Origin: Plumapathes pennacea
Lineage: Eukaryota; Cnidaria; Anthozoa; Antipatharia; Myriopathidae
Length of the DNA stretch: 64,000 bases
Direction of reading: 5' to 3'
Assembly: GCA_964036295.1 (NCBI GenBank)
Contig: OZ038470.1
Span: forward strand, 2,593,501-2,657,500
Below the pieces are notes generated by a model. That model was not told the origin of the DNA, did no database searches, and worked only from the letters and a program-made list of their open reading frames with translations. Shown in pieces: positions 10,787-23,600 of this stretch. The first letter of the stretch is position 1. Each line of letters begins with the position of its first letter. Made by a program: the position numbers and the translations under genes.

Positions 10787-11230
10787 AAATCCAGCTGTTT
10801 CGAATTCGCCTTGTCTATAAATGCCTCATTTGTCGATAACCATGATAAACAACGAGTACATACAAGGTGTTGGCTTTACGGAAGTGGCTTTTACGCGCTG
10901 TTTCACTATTCTGATTCCAAGAATAGAGATACGTACAATGCATATGATTTTCTGCATCAGATAAAGCAATCATCTTTCATTTGATTGGTTGAAATACACA
11001 TTCTGAGCTCAGCCGATGACTAGGTTAAGATCTGCTTGTAACAGAATGTTCTCACCTGAATTTATTGTGCACCAGTCATCAGAATTAAATGGGTTCTGTT
11101 ATTAAAAAAGAAAGAGAATGCATAACCAAATTCATGATCTAAAATGTAAAGGCTTCAAATGTACTACAGATAACTCTGAACACTGGGGTCAATCCAATAA
11201 ACCTAATTCCACGCGCATTTACACATTTAA

Positions 11231-11392
11231 CCTTTTTAATCCCAAGAGTAATCAATTTCAATTTTCTCCTTCGAATTCCCACCAGTAATATATCATACAG
11301 TGAGGAGAGCTTGGCATTTGATATGTTGCTCAGGTGAAAGATGATAAAATTATCAATATCTCAAAAGGTTAAAAGAATCTGTATTTTGAGCT
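11231..11392. repeat. MITE family A, degenerate copy
   Basis: It aligns from AATCCCAAGAGTAATCAATT to GTATTTTGAGCTT. The interior is diverged and the right terminal repeat is absent. Confidence 0.6.
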
Positions 11393-11520
11393 TATAATTT
11401 ACAGTACAAGGAACAGGCCATTAGTTTAAAACTCCAATAGAGAATTTAAAAAGTTGCTAAAATAGAAACGGTGACAGAAACAGCAGTGTGCACAAGTAAA
11501 ACCAAAGGCAAATGACTAAT

Positions 11521-11526
11521 TTTATT
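11521..11526 (-). promoter_or_regulatory. Candidate poly(A) signal of TTC13
   Basis: AATAAA on the minus strand about 115 bp beyond the TTC13 stop codon. It is the first canonical hexamer noted downstream. Confidence 0.45.
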
Positions 11527-11639
11527 ATAAGAATCCTACAGGCATAGCACATTTTGTATATTCACGCCAGATACACTATACAGATAACGAGTATTAAAGC
11601 AAAACCTATAAAAGGAATCAAACACGTCACATGCACTCA

Positions 11640-14600
11640 TTAATTTCTCCCCCAAGACGATCTCGATTCGGCACAGTCCTTCGCGGTGACTTTGACATTC
11701 AAGGCTTCCAGAGCCATGCGTACTGTAGGAAAAGTTTCCCTCACAGAAGGAAGAGAACTTGCTGGCTTCGACACTCTAAAAGATCAGAATTACAAACTAT
11801 TAGCATGGTACACCCTCCTCTGCCCGTGCCGCACTGTGCCAGAGAAATAAAGTTGACAACACTAGGCGTATCGAGCTCTCTCTCTCTCACTCTCATAAAT
11901 GGACTCACTTTTTAAGTCCTAACCAGCTTCTAATGTGTCTGTTAAAGCTTGAAGGGTCTCCCCCAATCAAGGCTTCCAAGTCCACTTGCTGTGAATGAAA
12001 CACATATAAACAGCGTAAAAATGACGGCAGCTGCTTCGCGCTTATAGAAGAGACGCAGTAAATAAGTCAAGAGCGGTCTGGCGGTCCGTCCGTCTGGCGG
12101 TACGGAAGGTCCAGGAGGTTCAGTCAATCAGTCAGCCAGTCAATTATTCAATCAATTAGTCAATCAAATGATCAGCCAACCTTCCCCTTTGGGATGTGTC
12201 CCGTGGCTTCTTTACCGACTGCCAAAAACAAACCGAGTGCCACTGTGTAGGCCACAGCACTGCAAAAAAAAAAAAAAAAAAAAAAAAAATCAACACCCAG
12301 AGCAAACAATACGCCAGTAAGAAAATCATCGTAGTTTTTACCAGTGTGTAAACTCAAACACAAAATGGTTTACTTTACCTTGTGCCTCTGGCGAGCGGCA
12401 TCATATTAATGAAGTAGTAAGCAAGTGACAAAATCAAAGTTCCAATCATCTCGGATTCCTGTGTAAAACGACACCCGAGTTATCTTTGAAATTATCTTTG
12501 AAGTAATCTTCGAAGGATTTCAGGGGAGGGGGTAAGGGGGCAGAGACTACGGAGGGGGCTACATGAGCACCTAACCTTGAGAAACAAGTTCTATAAAATA
12601 TCTCCTTACTTTGCTTCCAGTTCTTCTAACTTCTTCATTTAACTGGTTCCAGATGAATTCTAATTCTGTGGAGTACGCCGCTGTCCTTAATTGCGTGGAC
12701 GCGATTTCCAGTGTAAACGCCACGTTCACATTATAGTTATCATTTTTTTTAATCACCCCGCTGAAAGAGAAAACGTAGGCTCGGTCAAGTATAATTGACA
12801 ATGTTTTGCAACCACTCAACAAGTTAGGAAAAAGAGGAGGAGCTGTAGGGGGAGTGGAAGTGAAGAGGAAAAGCGGAGGAGAAGTTACGTTGAGGGTATA
12901 TGAAGTAGCTTCAAGTTCTTCTGAGCCGAGTAAACAATGTTTCTTGTCGTGTTAAAACACGAGTATACCATGTTCAATGGGAAAATGGGAAAGATAGAAA
13001 AAGAGAGAGCGAGCGAGGGTCTACCTTTCTGACAACAGCACCATTACTCCGTCAAGGTTAGGTTCGCTGTGTCGCAGGCTTGGCACGTGGGTCGTTAACA
13101 TCAATCCAGGCCGCTGATTGGTGGGGTTATCAGCCTGGGTAAATAAGACAACACACCCAAGTTTGCAGTGCTTTCGAGAAAAAAAGTGTATGACTTAAAA
13201 ATTTGATCAGCCTTCGTGTGAGTTAGCTTTTCAAAAGTAGTTAGTGAGTTAGCTTGTCAAAAGTTCTCCCAAGTATGATTTACCTATGGCGAGAGACTGA
13301 CAAACAAAATTAAAGATCATCACTCTGTAAGTGAAAGGGTCAAGGCCTCAAGAACCAAACTCAAGCTCAACTGCAACATCTGCATCGACAAAAACAGCAG
13401 TATAAACATCTACAACAACAACAACAACAACAGCGCAGCAACCTTTACCTCACCTTTAACAGCCGCATCAAATCGTGAGAAGACGTCGCCTTTGCAACTG
13501 CATCCACGAACACTTCAGGTTTTAAGGACTCCACCCTATAGAATCACAGAATAATTTAAAAGTTCAAGCTGGAAGGATTAAAGGCCAACACACTCGCGCC
13601 CCCTTCCACTCTTCTCCCTTTTGTTAGTATATTAAGCAGGAGAAGGGAGAGGGGGTGGGGTCTTGACCGGGAGTGATTCAATGTTTTTACCAGTGTGGTC
13701 GGTATGCTGAAGCAGGCAAACTAATAAAACTTACATACAAATAAACCGAAACATGACCAACAAACCAATGACCACACCAGGTGAACAACACCCACCTATA
13801 GAAATTAAGAAGCATGCGCTTTGTGAACTCAAGAATTCTGTCCAGATATCCAGCGTATCGCACATTTCTCGTCTGTCCTCTGTGATCAAGAGCACATGAA
13901 AATGATCAGATAACAAAGAAACGCGGAGGTTGGGGGGAGATGATCTAGGGAACACGGGCGGGATGGAAGGGAGTTGATTCCATGAACAGAGTGGGGAGAG
14001 AGTTAATTCGGGAACGTGGAGAAGGGGGAGGGATTGAAAAGTGAGTTTAAGAATACGGAGGGGGAGGGGGAGGGAAAGAGAGTTAACTACAGGAACATAG
14101 AGGAAGGGCGTGGTGGGGTTTAAAGTTGACTTCGGGAAAAAGGAGGGGGGAGGGGGAAGGGGAGAATAAATTTACGAGAATACGTACGGGAAGGGAGAGA
14201 GAGAGAGTTCATTTGGAGAAGCAACACAATGATGTAGTCAGACGCACCTCATTAGGCTCATGCGCACACTGAAGCCAGACTTGACGCTTTTCTCGGGCAT
14301 CTGATCCAACCACAGCACTGGTTGTTCAGGATCCACTATCCTGCAAGTAAGGAACATAAAAAAAAAAAAAAAAAAAAAAAAAGTAAGGAACATAAGCAAG
14401 CAAGAACACGAGGCAAAAGAAATGCGCTTAACTTTCAATTCACACTTTTGACACTAAAGGTGTGACCAATTAAATGAAAGCTCCCAAAGAGTACATTCTA
14501 ATAGCAGTGTTCACTTCCAACTCCTGAGCTGTCAAATGAAACCAAAAGTGTGACCAATCAAATGAAAGCTCTCAGTGAGTACATTCTAATAGCAGTGCAT

Positions 14601-17600
14601 GTTCACTTCCAACTCCTGAACCGTTAAATTAAACCTAAAGGTGTAACCAATGAAATGAAAGCTCTCAGCAAGTACATTCCAATAGCAGGGTTCACGTCCA
14701 ACTCCTGAGCTGTCAAATGAAAGTAAAGGTGTTACCACTCAAATGGAAGGGTTGAACAATTTTCACCTTCTCCACTTCACAGCCACGTCAAACATTTGCC
14801 TCCAGTCCATCTTCTTGGCTCCTGCCAGGCTTTTTGTCGACCGCTTCGCTTTCCAGTGTTGCTGTGCTGACTGCGCCACGTCTAGGATGGCCAGTCCCAT
14901 TGCATGCTGGGATCGAATGCTGGGAATGAAGCCATCCGCGTGGTACTGGACTCGGGCTCCCAGATCTCGTGATTTACAGAGCAGTAACTGAAAACGTTGA
15001 CATGATCAATGGACCATTTTCGAAATGCTTGTTGCCTCTGCTTGAAAGTCAGGCCAAGCGCAAAAGATTTCGTATGAAAAATAGTTTTACTCGCACGTTC
15101 AAAATGAAACTCGTTCTTTTACAAGAAGTTTTCGCACTAGGCTGCGATTTGAAACGGAGGCAACAGGCATCTTGGAAACGGCCTATTTAATAACGTTTTC
15201 TTTCATTTATTCGATTTTATAAACAGAGTTTTAAGATTTTAGGAGAAAGATGACAAAACGAAACAAAAATAGACAAAAGCTTTGAGACTACTAAAACAAT
15301 AACTGGTAACCTGAATCGCAGATTCGGAACATTCATAATTGTTTTAGTATATACCACACAAGTTTAATAGCCAACTCCCAAATAGCTATTTTATTTCCGA
15401 CAAAAGTGGGCAAAAACTGGGTTCGCGCGCCATTTTGTTTTACCGGAAGCCGCCGGAAGGTGAATAGTACTTGATATTCCGAGATTGAGGAGCCAATCAG
15501 AGCGCGCGAAAAGCACTATTCACTTGTGTGGTATATACTAATGCATACTAAAGTGATTTCAATAAACCCGTGAAACAGATACTAGACTATTAGAGACTAT
15601 TAGAGACACGTACACACTCCAAGTAGATGTCGGACCATACGGAAATGGACTATGTTTATTTGCCACCAAAAATTCTTCTCAAAAACCCCTACACAAAACT
15701 CACAGTATACTAGACTCTTGCCCATCTAATGTTAGGAAACAATGTGGGCACTTGATTGGCGTGTTGAGCTGTGCGAGAGGAGCCTAGAATTGTCATTTTC
15801 CGCGTAATTTGCAAAGCACTACTGGCATTTGGTCGGTGAAAGGACAAGAAATTGCATTGAGTTGACGTCGACTCGCATGTTTTTAGTGACGTTCCGTAGA
15901 TATGCCTTCAATATATTTGTATCGACGCAGACATTAACACTTGCTAGCTGTCGGATCGAGGCCACTTCGGATATTCAATTTCCCAATATCGCGACATTTT
16001 GTTCGAATCAAAGATATAGACAAATACTCTCTACTAGGTACTAGTACACCCTCACTAATAAAAACTGTTTCACGGGTTTATTGAAATCACTCTATATACG
16101 CGTGATATAGTGACCTAGCGAGTGTACCTTACCTGTGCATCGGGCGTGAAGTCAGCAAATGAAGGATTGTCAAGTTCCCTGTTAAAAATGAAAGGACGCA
16201 ATCAACGCTTAAAAAAAAAGTGCATGTCTTGAAAACAAACGACACATGACAACTGACAAATAACTGACCTAATGTGTGGCTCAATACCAGGCTGTTCAGA
16301 ATAGTTCTGCAAGAAAAAAGTCAAAAGAAACATATAAACAGGAGTATGAGTGTTCATATCAAACTCTCGTTTAACAACGATTGCCACATTTGAAATTCAC
16401 TGTTCTCGGCGTTACGCATACATGATTATCTTCCACTGTAGGCTTGCGCTGTACCCAAACTAATCATTACTTCTGACGCGGCGCAGGCTATACTTGAGGT
16501 TAGGGCGGTAAACCCGTTTTAAAATATATGTATCAACGTCAGGAAAAGTGGATGTACAGACGAAAAGCAACTCAGATGACAACCACAGAGAACAAATCGA
16601 TCAGGGGATTACAAAAGGCCACAAACCTGGATATTGAATGGTAAACTTTTCACCCAATAGTCCTTCAACCTTCCATCCAATTCTTTGTCTGGTTTAAGTT
16701 CTGTCAGAGGTGAGTCCAGTCGAGAATGAAGATACCTGGAATATTCTGTTGGGGTACCAAAAACGCCATTTTAGAATACGTTTCTCAAACTATTCATCCG
16801 TTTCGTTGTCTGACGTATGCAACAGTCATTCCCAAGTCAATATTCTCTTTTTCTACCTTTCAGATAAGAAGCCTTGACAATGTCAACGCTAGGGACAGCT
16901 GGAGCTTCCAGAATGATCTGCAATATGAAAAAATGAACAATTCACACTGGACGTTGGATGAAAAGTGAGGGGAGTAAATGACTCGTGTTTGGAGCTGATA
17001 GAGAACTTAGTAAATGAATAAGAAAGATGAAGCAGAAGTGAACGGTCGAGTGCGTGTGTGTATGTGTGAGAGAGAGAGAGAGAGAAAGAGAAAGAGTGAG
17101 ACTGTAAGGGTGTGAGGTGAATAAATGTAACGAGTGAGTAAGTGAATGAGTGAATAAGACTAAGTAAATATGTAAATGAGTGAGTAAGTGAGTGAATGAA
17201 TATATAAGTGAGTGAATGAGTAAGCAAAGGAGTGAGTGAGTGAATGAGTAAGTGAATGAATAGGTAAATGAATGAGTGAATGAGTTCGCAAGAGGGTGAG
17301 GGTGTAAGCAAATGGGTGTGTGAAGTAAAATGGCATGATATAAAACCAAGTTACGAACCATGGTGCTTGACTTGACAGCTTCAAAGAAGTTTCCGAGAGC
17401 AGCATATGTCAGCCCCTTCTGGTACTGACAGTTAATGTTATGAGGATTTAAACTCACACAAGCCTGAGACAAGAGAACACAGCCTTTTCTTCAGCTTACT
17501 GCTACATTATCAGGCGTGCATTTGCAAAGCTGTTTTCACCTTAAATGATTGCACTGTTAATTTCAGACTAGCTACACCTCATTCTCGAGACCCAAGGCAG

Positions 17601-20600
17601 ATGTAAACAACATGGAACAAATTGCTTTACTTTGAAGAAGACACCAATCAATTGTGCGTGACCAAACAATTTCTTTTGCTTCTGACTGGCTGAGAAAGTT
17701 GTGAAACTTGCTTTCAAAATGATGGTGGTAAAAAGCAACGTTATCGAATTGCGCTAAGCAGAACATGTATGTCAATTGATGCGAGATGTTTGGAAACTGA
17801 AGTCAGGATTACCTTGAAGTCAGCCAGTGCTTCCTCGGGTCTCCCGCTCGAATAGATCAAGCCGCCTCGGAGAGACAAGATCTGGGACAAGAAAGTGAAG
17901 ACATCGTCACATGTTTATGCGCCCGTGTCACATTTCTGCAACTCAATTCTACTTCGCGCGACGAGAAACATGGTTGGATCTCAATCACCATACTACGGTG
18001 TAACTTGCTGTTCAACATCGTTGTGCGACAAGTTACACGTCGAGAATGTTGCACAAACATTGTACGTCAACGTAACTGTATAATACTGCAAAGAGGTTAT
18101 TACACGGGAAGGAGTGTAATACGGCGAAGTATTTTTACGAGTCGGTTTTATTTTTTCGAGCCTGCTTCAGGCGAGAAAAAATAAAACTGACGAGTAAAAA
18201 TACAGCCGTATTGCACGACTTTTTGTGTAATAAGTTGTTTATTACACGACAAACGAAGCGGGGCAAACATTCTCGCCGCGCGCAAAATGGAACAAAAAAA
18301 TGACGCGTTCGTAAACTTTGCTTGCGAAAACTGATCACGTAAGCTAATAAACCAGTTGATCTGGTTCCTGACGAATGCAATACGCTCCCATCTTTGCACT
18401 CGTTTTGGCCCGTATTTGCACTCGAAAATGTGAAGTCGTGTAATAAATAGAGATTACTTCATGGAAAGTGCGCGCGTACGGTTTTTATTCACGAGTTGTG
18501 AAGTATCATAAAACGAACGAGCGAGGCTTTGCGAGCGAGTGAGTTTTATGATACGAAACAACGAGTGAATAAAAACTGTACAAAGCACTTTCCATGATGT
18601 TTTCTGTTTATTATATACATACTGAGACATTTATGATGGGACCGGGAAACCCTTTAAAAGTAGTGAAAAATCGTCGTTCGCAGCTTGTGATTGGACGAAC
18701 GATTTTTTTCACGTGTGAAAAGCGTCGTTCGCGGCCTCTCATTGGCTAGAACTCATTTGCGTACGAAATTTTACGATATGGCTTTTTCGTGAGTATGTCT
18801 CAGTATGTATATAATAAAAACAATTACTACACACTACATGCACAGGTTCACCAACCTTAGAATTGTTAGGTTCTAACATCAACGCCGCAGTGAAGTGGTC
18901 CTGCGCAGCCCTAACGTCCCCCAATTCTCTGGACATTCAAAAGAAACAGATTATTTGCTCAGATCAGGGGCGGATCAAAACCGGTTTGTACCGGTATATC
19001 GAAACCAGTCAAATTCTTAAAATTTAGTTCTCATCCTCCGGAAATAGCAGGAAACGGTGTTTTAGAGAGCCAAATCTCAAACTTTTCCAGGGGAGCATGC
19101 CCCGGACCCTCATAGAATCTTGCGTCTTTGGTGTTGACACTTGAAGAAACTCTTATTGTTTACCTGTATGCATGCCCCAGACTGCGGTGAGCTTCCAGTA
19201 TGTTGGCACCACTCTCCAGAACTGATAAGTATGCTTTGATGGCCTCCTACACAAAAAGGTAATTGTAAACATGGTGTACTGCTCGATGTGTCGTAGACGC
19301 AAAGTAGATACAAAGTACAGCGTTTGAACCAGGCATAAGTGCCAGGCCTATTGACATAGAAAAGTAATTACCCTGATTCTCCCTCTGTGAAAAAATGACA
19401 TTCCCAGGTATAACAGTGCTGTTGGTTGATTCTTCTCAATCTCCAGACATTTTTCAAACTTATTCTGGGCACTCTCGTAATCCTGTACAGAACAATGAGA
19501 ACATCACTGTCAGTATTCTTCTGATTGTTTAAAGGCCCTCAAATTTTGATTTGCCTTGTAGTTGATGGCATCGGCAAGAATTATGGATCAATCATTTGTA
19601 ACATCAACGGCAAGATGTATGCGAGTACAGAGCTCAAAATGAAGGTTTTAGTTTGGTTGCCCTTTGGACTGTAGATTAATTTCAAGCAATTGGATGTTCA
19701 TAATTTTTCTTCCCGACCAAAATCTTTAATGTCAAGCACTGTGAGTATCTAATCTGCATTTGGGTCCATGACAACTTTGTATGATCAGTCAAATTATTAT
19801 TTATTATTTCATGTGGCTTTGGTGTCAATCTCTGGACTTCATGGTCCTTGAATACAAATGCACCACTCCTGGGCAATGCCCTGGGGGAAATGGGGGAGGA
19901 ATATTGATGTTACAAAGACTTGATCAGTGTATTTCCTCGTCAGGAATAAAAAGAGTTCTGTTCTCAAACCTCCTGCATGTAGTGCAGTGTTCCACTCATT
20001 AGGTAGAGCTGTGACGTTGGCTCAAGGTCCAGGGCAACATTGATATCTGACAGTGCCTCTGCCAAGCGACCCAGTGGTGAATAGACCTGAGGGAAACAGA
20101 TTATGTCACAACTAGGAGTACAATAATCACAGATATCCCCTCACCCTGTTTGTGGGTTTTCGAGATGCAGGATTCTTGTCTATTTTCTGCCAGGAAATAA
20201 TTAATTGCTTACCACAAAGAGGACTGCTGGTTCCTCACACCTGGCATGATTATTTTATGACATGCACAACCCAGGTAAAAAAAGGAGGGATCCCACCATC
20301 CTGCCTGGAAACCACATGGGATCCCACCTGAGATCTCGCCTGGCAGTCAGGATTCAGCTATCCCACCTGGGATCCCATGTGGGATTGGTGGGATTCCACC
20401 CAGGTAGCTGGGATCACACCAATCCCGCCTGGAAACCACATGGGATCCCACCTGAGATCTTGCCTGGCAGGTGGGATTCAGCTATCCCGCCTGGGATTCC
20501 GGGTGGGATTGGAGTGACCCCATCCAGGTAGGCGGGATGCCGCCAATCCCACCTGGAAAACACATGAGATCCTGACTGCCAGATGGGATCCTGCCATCCC

Positions 20601-23600
20601 ACCTGGGATACCAGATCAGTTAGGTGGGATCCTGCCAATCCCACCCAGGGCTTCATGATCCCACCTGGGATCCTGTCTGCTTGGTGAGATTTTTATCTTT
20701 TACCTGGAATTCCACCTGGGAAGTGGGATCCCACCAGTGCCAGCTAGGATTACATTAAGATCCCACCTGGGATTCCACCTACAAGGTGAGATTTTTTATG
20801 TCCCCTCTGGGATCCCACCCAACAAATGCAATCCTGCTATAAATGCGATAATCTGAATTTCTGTGCCTTTCATTTTGGTCCCAAATTGACAACGAAGAGA
20901 ATAGGTTGGTTGGCTATATTAAAGGATCTCAAACAAAAATCTTAAATATTAGATCCCAAATAATAATTACAATTCCCATTAATAATATAAATAAGAATGG
21001 CCAGCAGTTGTGGCTTGGGAAAACCTAAATACCTATATAATACTCAGAATGCTGTTGTACTTTATATATACAGACTTTATGTACATTATAAGAAATGTAC
21101 TTGGGAGTATTTTATTTGGCTGCTACGCTACAGATGTACCCTTTTCTACAACATCATTTGAAACTTAGTAGTATCTGTTAGATAATGCCTGAGAAATGAG
21201 CTTCAATTTTGTCCCAGCAACACTATATATGGTTCAGATCAGTCAGATAGTATTTTTGCACCCTTGTGAAAATTTGGTTAACTGTTTAAAACACAACATC
21301 AGTCACTATACATTGAGAGGTGGCTTTCAATTAGCTTCATGCAGTCTGTCTTATAAAAGTAAGACGCAAAGCAAAACCATGCACCTGATCATGACTGTAA
21401 ACAAATGAAAAGACAATATTGTGAAGACTTTTGAAGATTGAAAACTTGGGAAGGCCTGCAGTCGACAGAGGAACCAAAGATGCGTTCAACAGACACACAA
21501 AACGTTAAGGTCAGCAAATCATTACATTCCTGTGCATAAGTTTTATTTTATATTTGGGATGTTCCATAATCCTGGGTGGGATCCCGCCTGCGATGTTCCA
21601 TAATCCCGGGTGGGATGGTGGGACAGGATCCCGGGTGGGATCCCACCTGGGATGCTCCATAATCCTGGGTGGGATCCCGGCTGGGATGCTCCATAATCCC
21701 GGGTGGGATCCCGCCTGGGATGCTCCATAATCCCGGGTGGGATCCCGCCTGGGATGCTCCATAATCCCGGGTGGGATCTCGCCTGGGATGTTCCGGGATC
21801 CCGAGTGGGATCCCGCCTGGGATGCTCCATAATCCCGGGTGGGATCCCGCCTGGGATGTTCCGGGATCCCGGGTGGGATCCCGCCTGGGATGTTCTGGGA
21901 TCCCGGGTGGGATCCCGCCTGGGATGCTCCATAATCCCGGGTGGGATCCCGCCTGGGATGTTCCGGGATCCCGGGTGGGATCCCGCCTGGGATGCTCCAT
22001 AATCCCGGGTGGGATCCCGCCTGGGATGTTCCGGGATCCCGGGTGGGATCCCGCCTGGGATGTTCCATAATCCCGGGTGGGATCCCGCCTGGGATGCTCC
22101 ATAATCCCGGGTGGGATCCCGCCTGGGATGTTCCGGGATCCCGGGTGGGATCCCGCCTGGGATGCTCCATAATCCCGGGTGGGATCCCGGGTGGGATCCC
22201 GGGTGGGATCCCGCCTGGGATGCTCCATAATCCCGGGTGGGATCCCGCCTGGGATGTTCCGGGATCCCGGGTGGGATCCCGCCTGGGATGCTCCATAATC
22301 CCGGGTGGGATCCCGCCTGGGATGTTCCGGGATCCCGGGTGGGATCCCGCCTGGGATGCTCCATAATCCCGGGTGGGATCCCGCCTGGGATGTTCCGGGA
22401 TCCCGGGTGGGATCCCGCCTGGGATGCTCCATAATCTCGGGTGGGATCCCGCCTGGGATGTTCCGGGATCCCGGGTGGGATCCCGCCTGGGATGCTCCAT
22501 AATCCCGGGTGGGATCCCGCCTGGGATGCTCCATAATCCCGGGTGGGATCCCGCCTGGGATGTTCCGGGATCCCAGGTGGGATCCCGCCTGGGATGTTCC
22601 GGGATCCCGGGTGGGATCCCGCCTGGGATGCTCCATAATCCCAGGTGGGATCCCGGGTGGGATCCCGCCTGGGATGCTCCATAATCCCGGGTGGGATCCC
22701 GCCTGGGATGTTCCGGGATCCCGGGTGGGATCCCGCCTGGGATGCTCCATAATCCCGGGTGGGATCCCGCCTGGGATGCTCCATAATCCCGGGTGGGATC
22801 CCGCCTGGGATGTTCCGGGATCCCAGGTGGGATCCCGCCTGGGATGTTCCGGGATCCCGGGTGGGATCCCGCCTGGGATGCTCCATAATCCCAGGTGGGA
22901 TCCCAGGTGGGATCCCGCCTGGGATGCTCCATAATCCCGGGTGGGATCCCGCCTGGGATGCTCCATAATCCCGGGTGGGATCCCGCCTGGGATGTTCCGG
23001 GATCCTGGGTGGGATCCCGCCTGGGATGCTCCATAATCCCAGGTGGGATCCCGCCTGGGATGTTCCGGGATCCCGGGTGGGATCCCGCCTGGGATGCTCC
23101 ATAATCCCGGGTGGGATCCCGCCTGGGATGTTCCGGGATCCCGGGTGGGATCCCGCCTGGCATGCTCCATAATCCCGGGTGGGATCCCGCCTGGGATGTT
23201 CCGGGATCCCGGGTGGGATCCCGCCTGGGATGCTCCATAATCCCGGGTGGGATCCCGCCTGGGATGTTCCGGGATCCCGGGTGGGATCCCGCCTGGGATG
23301 CTCCATAATCCCGGGTGGGATCCCGGGTGGGATGCTCCATAATCCCGGGTGGGATTTCGCCTGGGATGTTCCGAGATCCCAGGTGGGATCCCGCCTGGGA
23401 TGTTCCGGGATCCCGGGTGGGATCCCGCCTGGGATGCTCCATAATCCCAGGTGGGATCCCGGGTGGGATCCCGGGTGGGATCCCGCCTGGGATGCTCCAT
23501 AATCCCAGGTGGGATCCCGGGTGGGATCCCGCCTGGGATGCTCCATAATCCCGGGTGGGATCCCGCCTGGGATGTTTCGGGATCCCGGGTGGGATCCCAC

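Larger units (their letters stand above)
10787..11639. other. Intergenic region between CABIT 2 and TTC13
   Basis: No gene recognised. It contains the CABIT-associated 5' flank segment (about 10888-10930), a degenerate MITE A (11231-11392) and the probable TTC13 3' UTR. Confidence 0.55.

Noticed and set aside
16889..17472. Minus-strand frames rich in His/Ser/Thr/Leu
   Set aside because: They arise from the GAGT/GAAT simple repeat. Only the 17359-17463 part is a real TTC13 exon.
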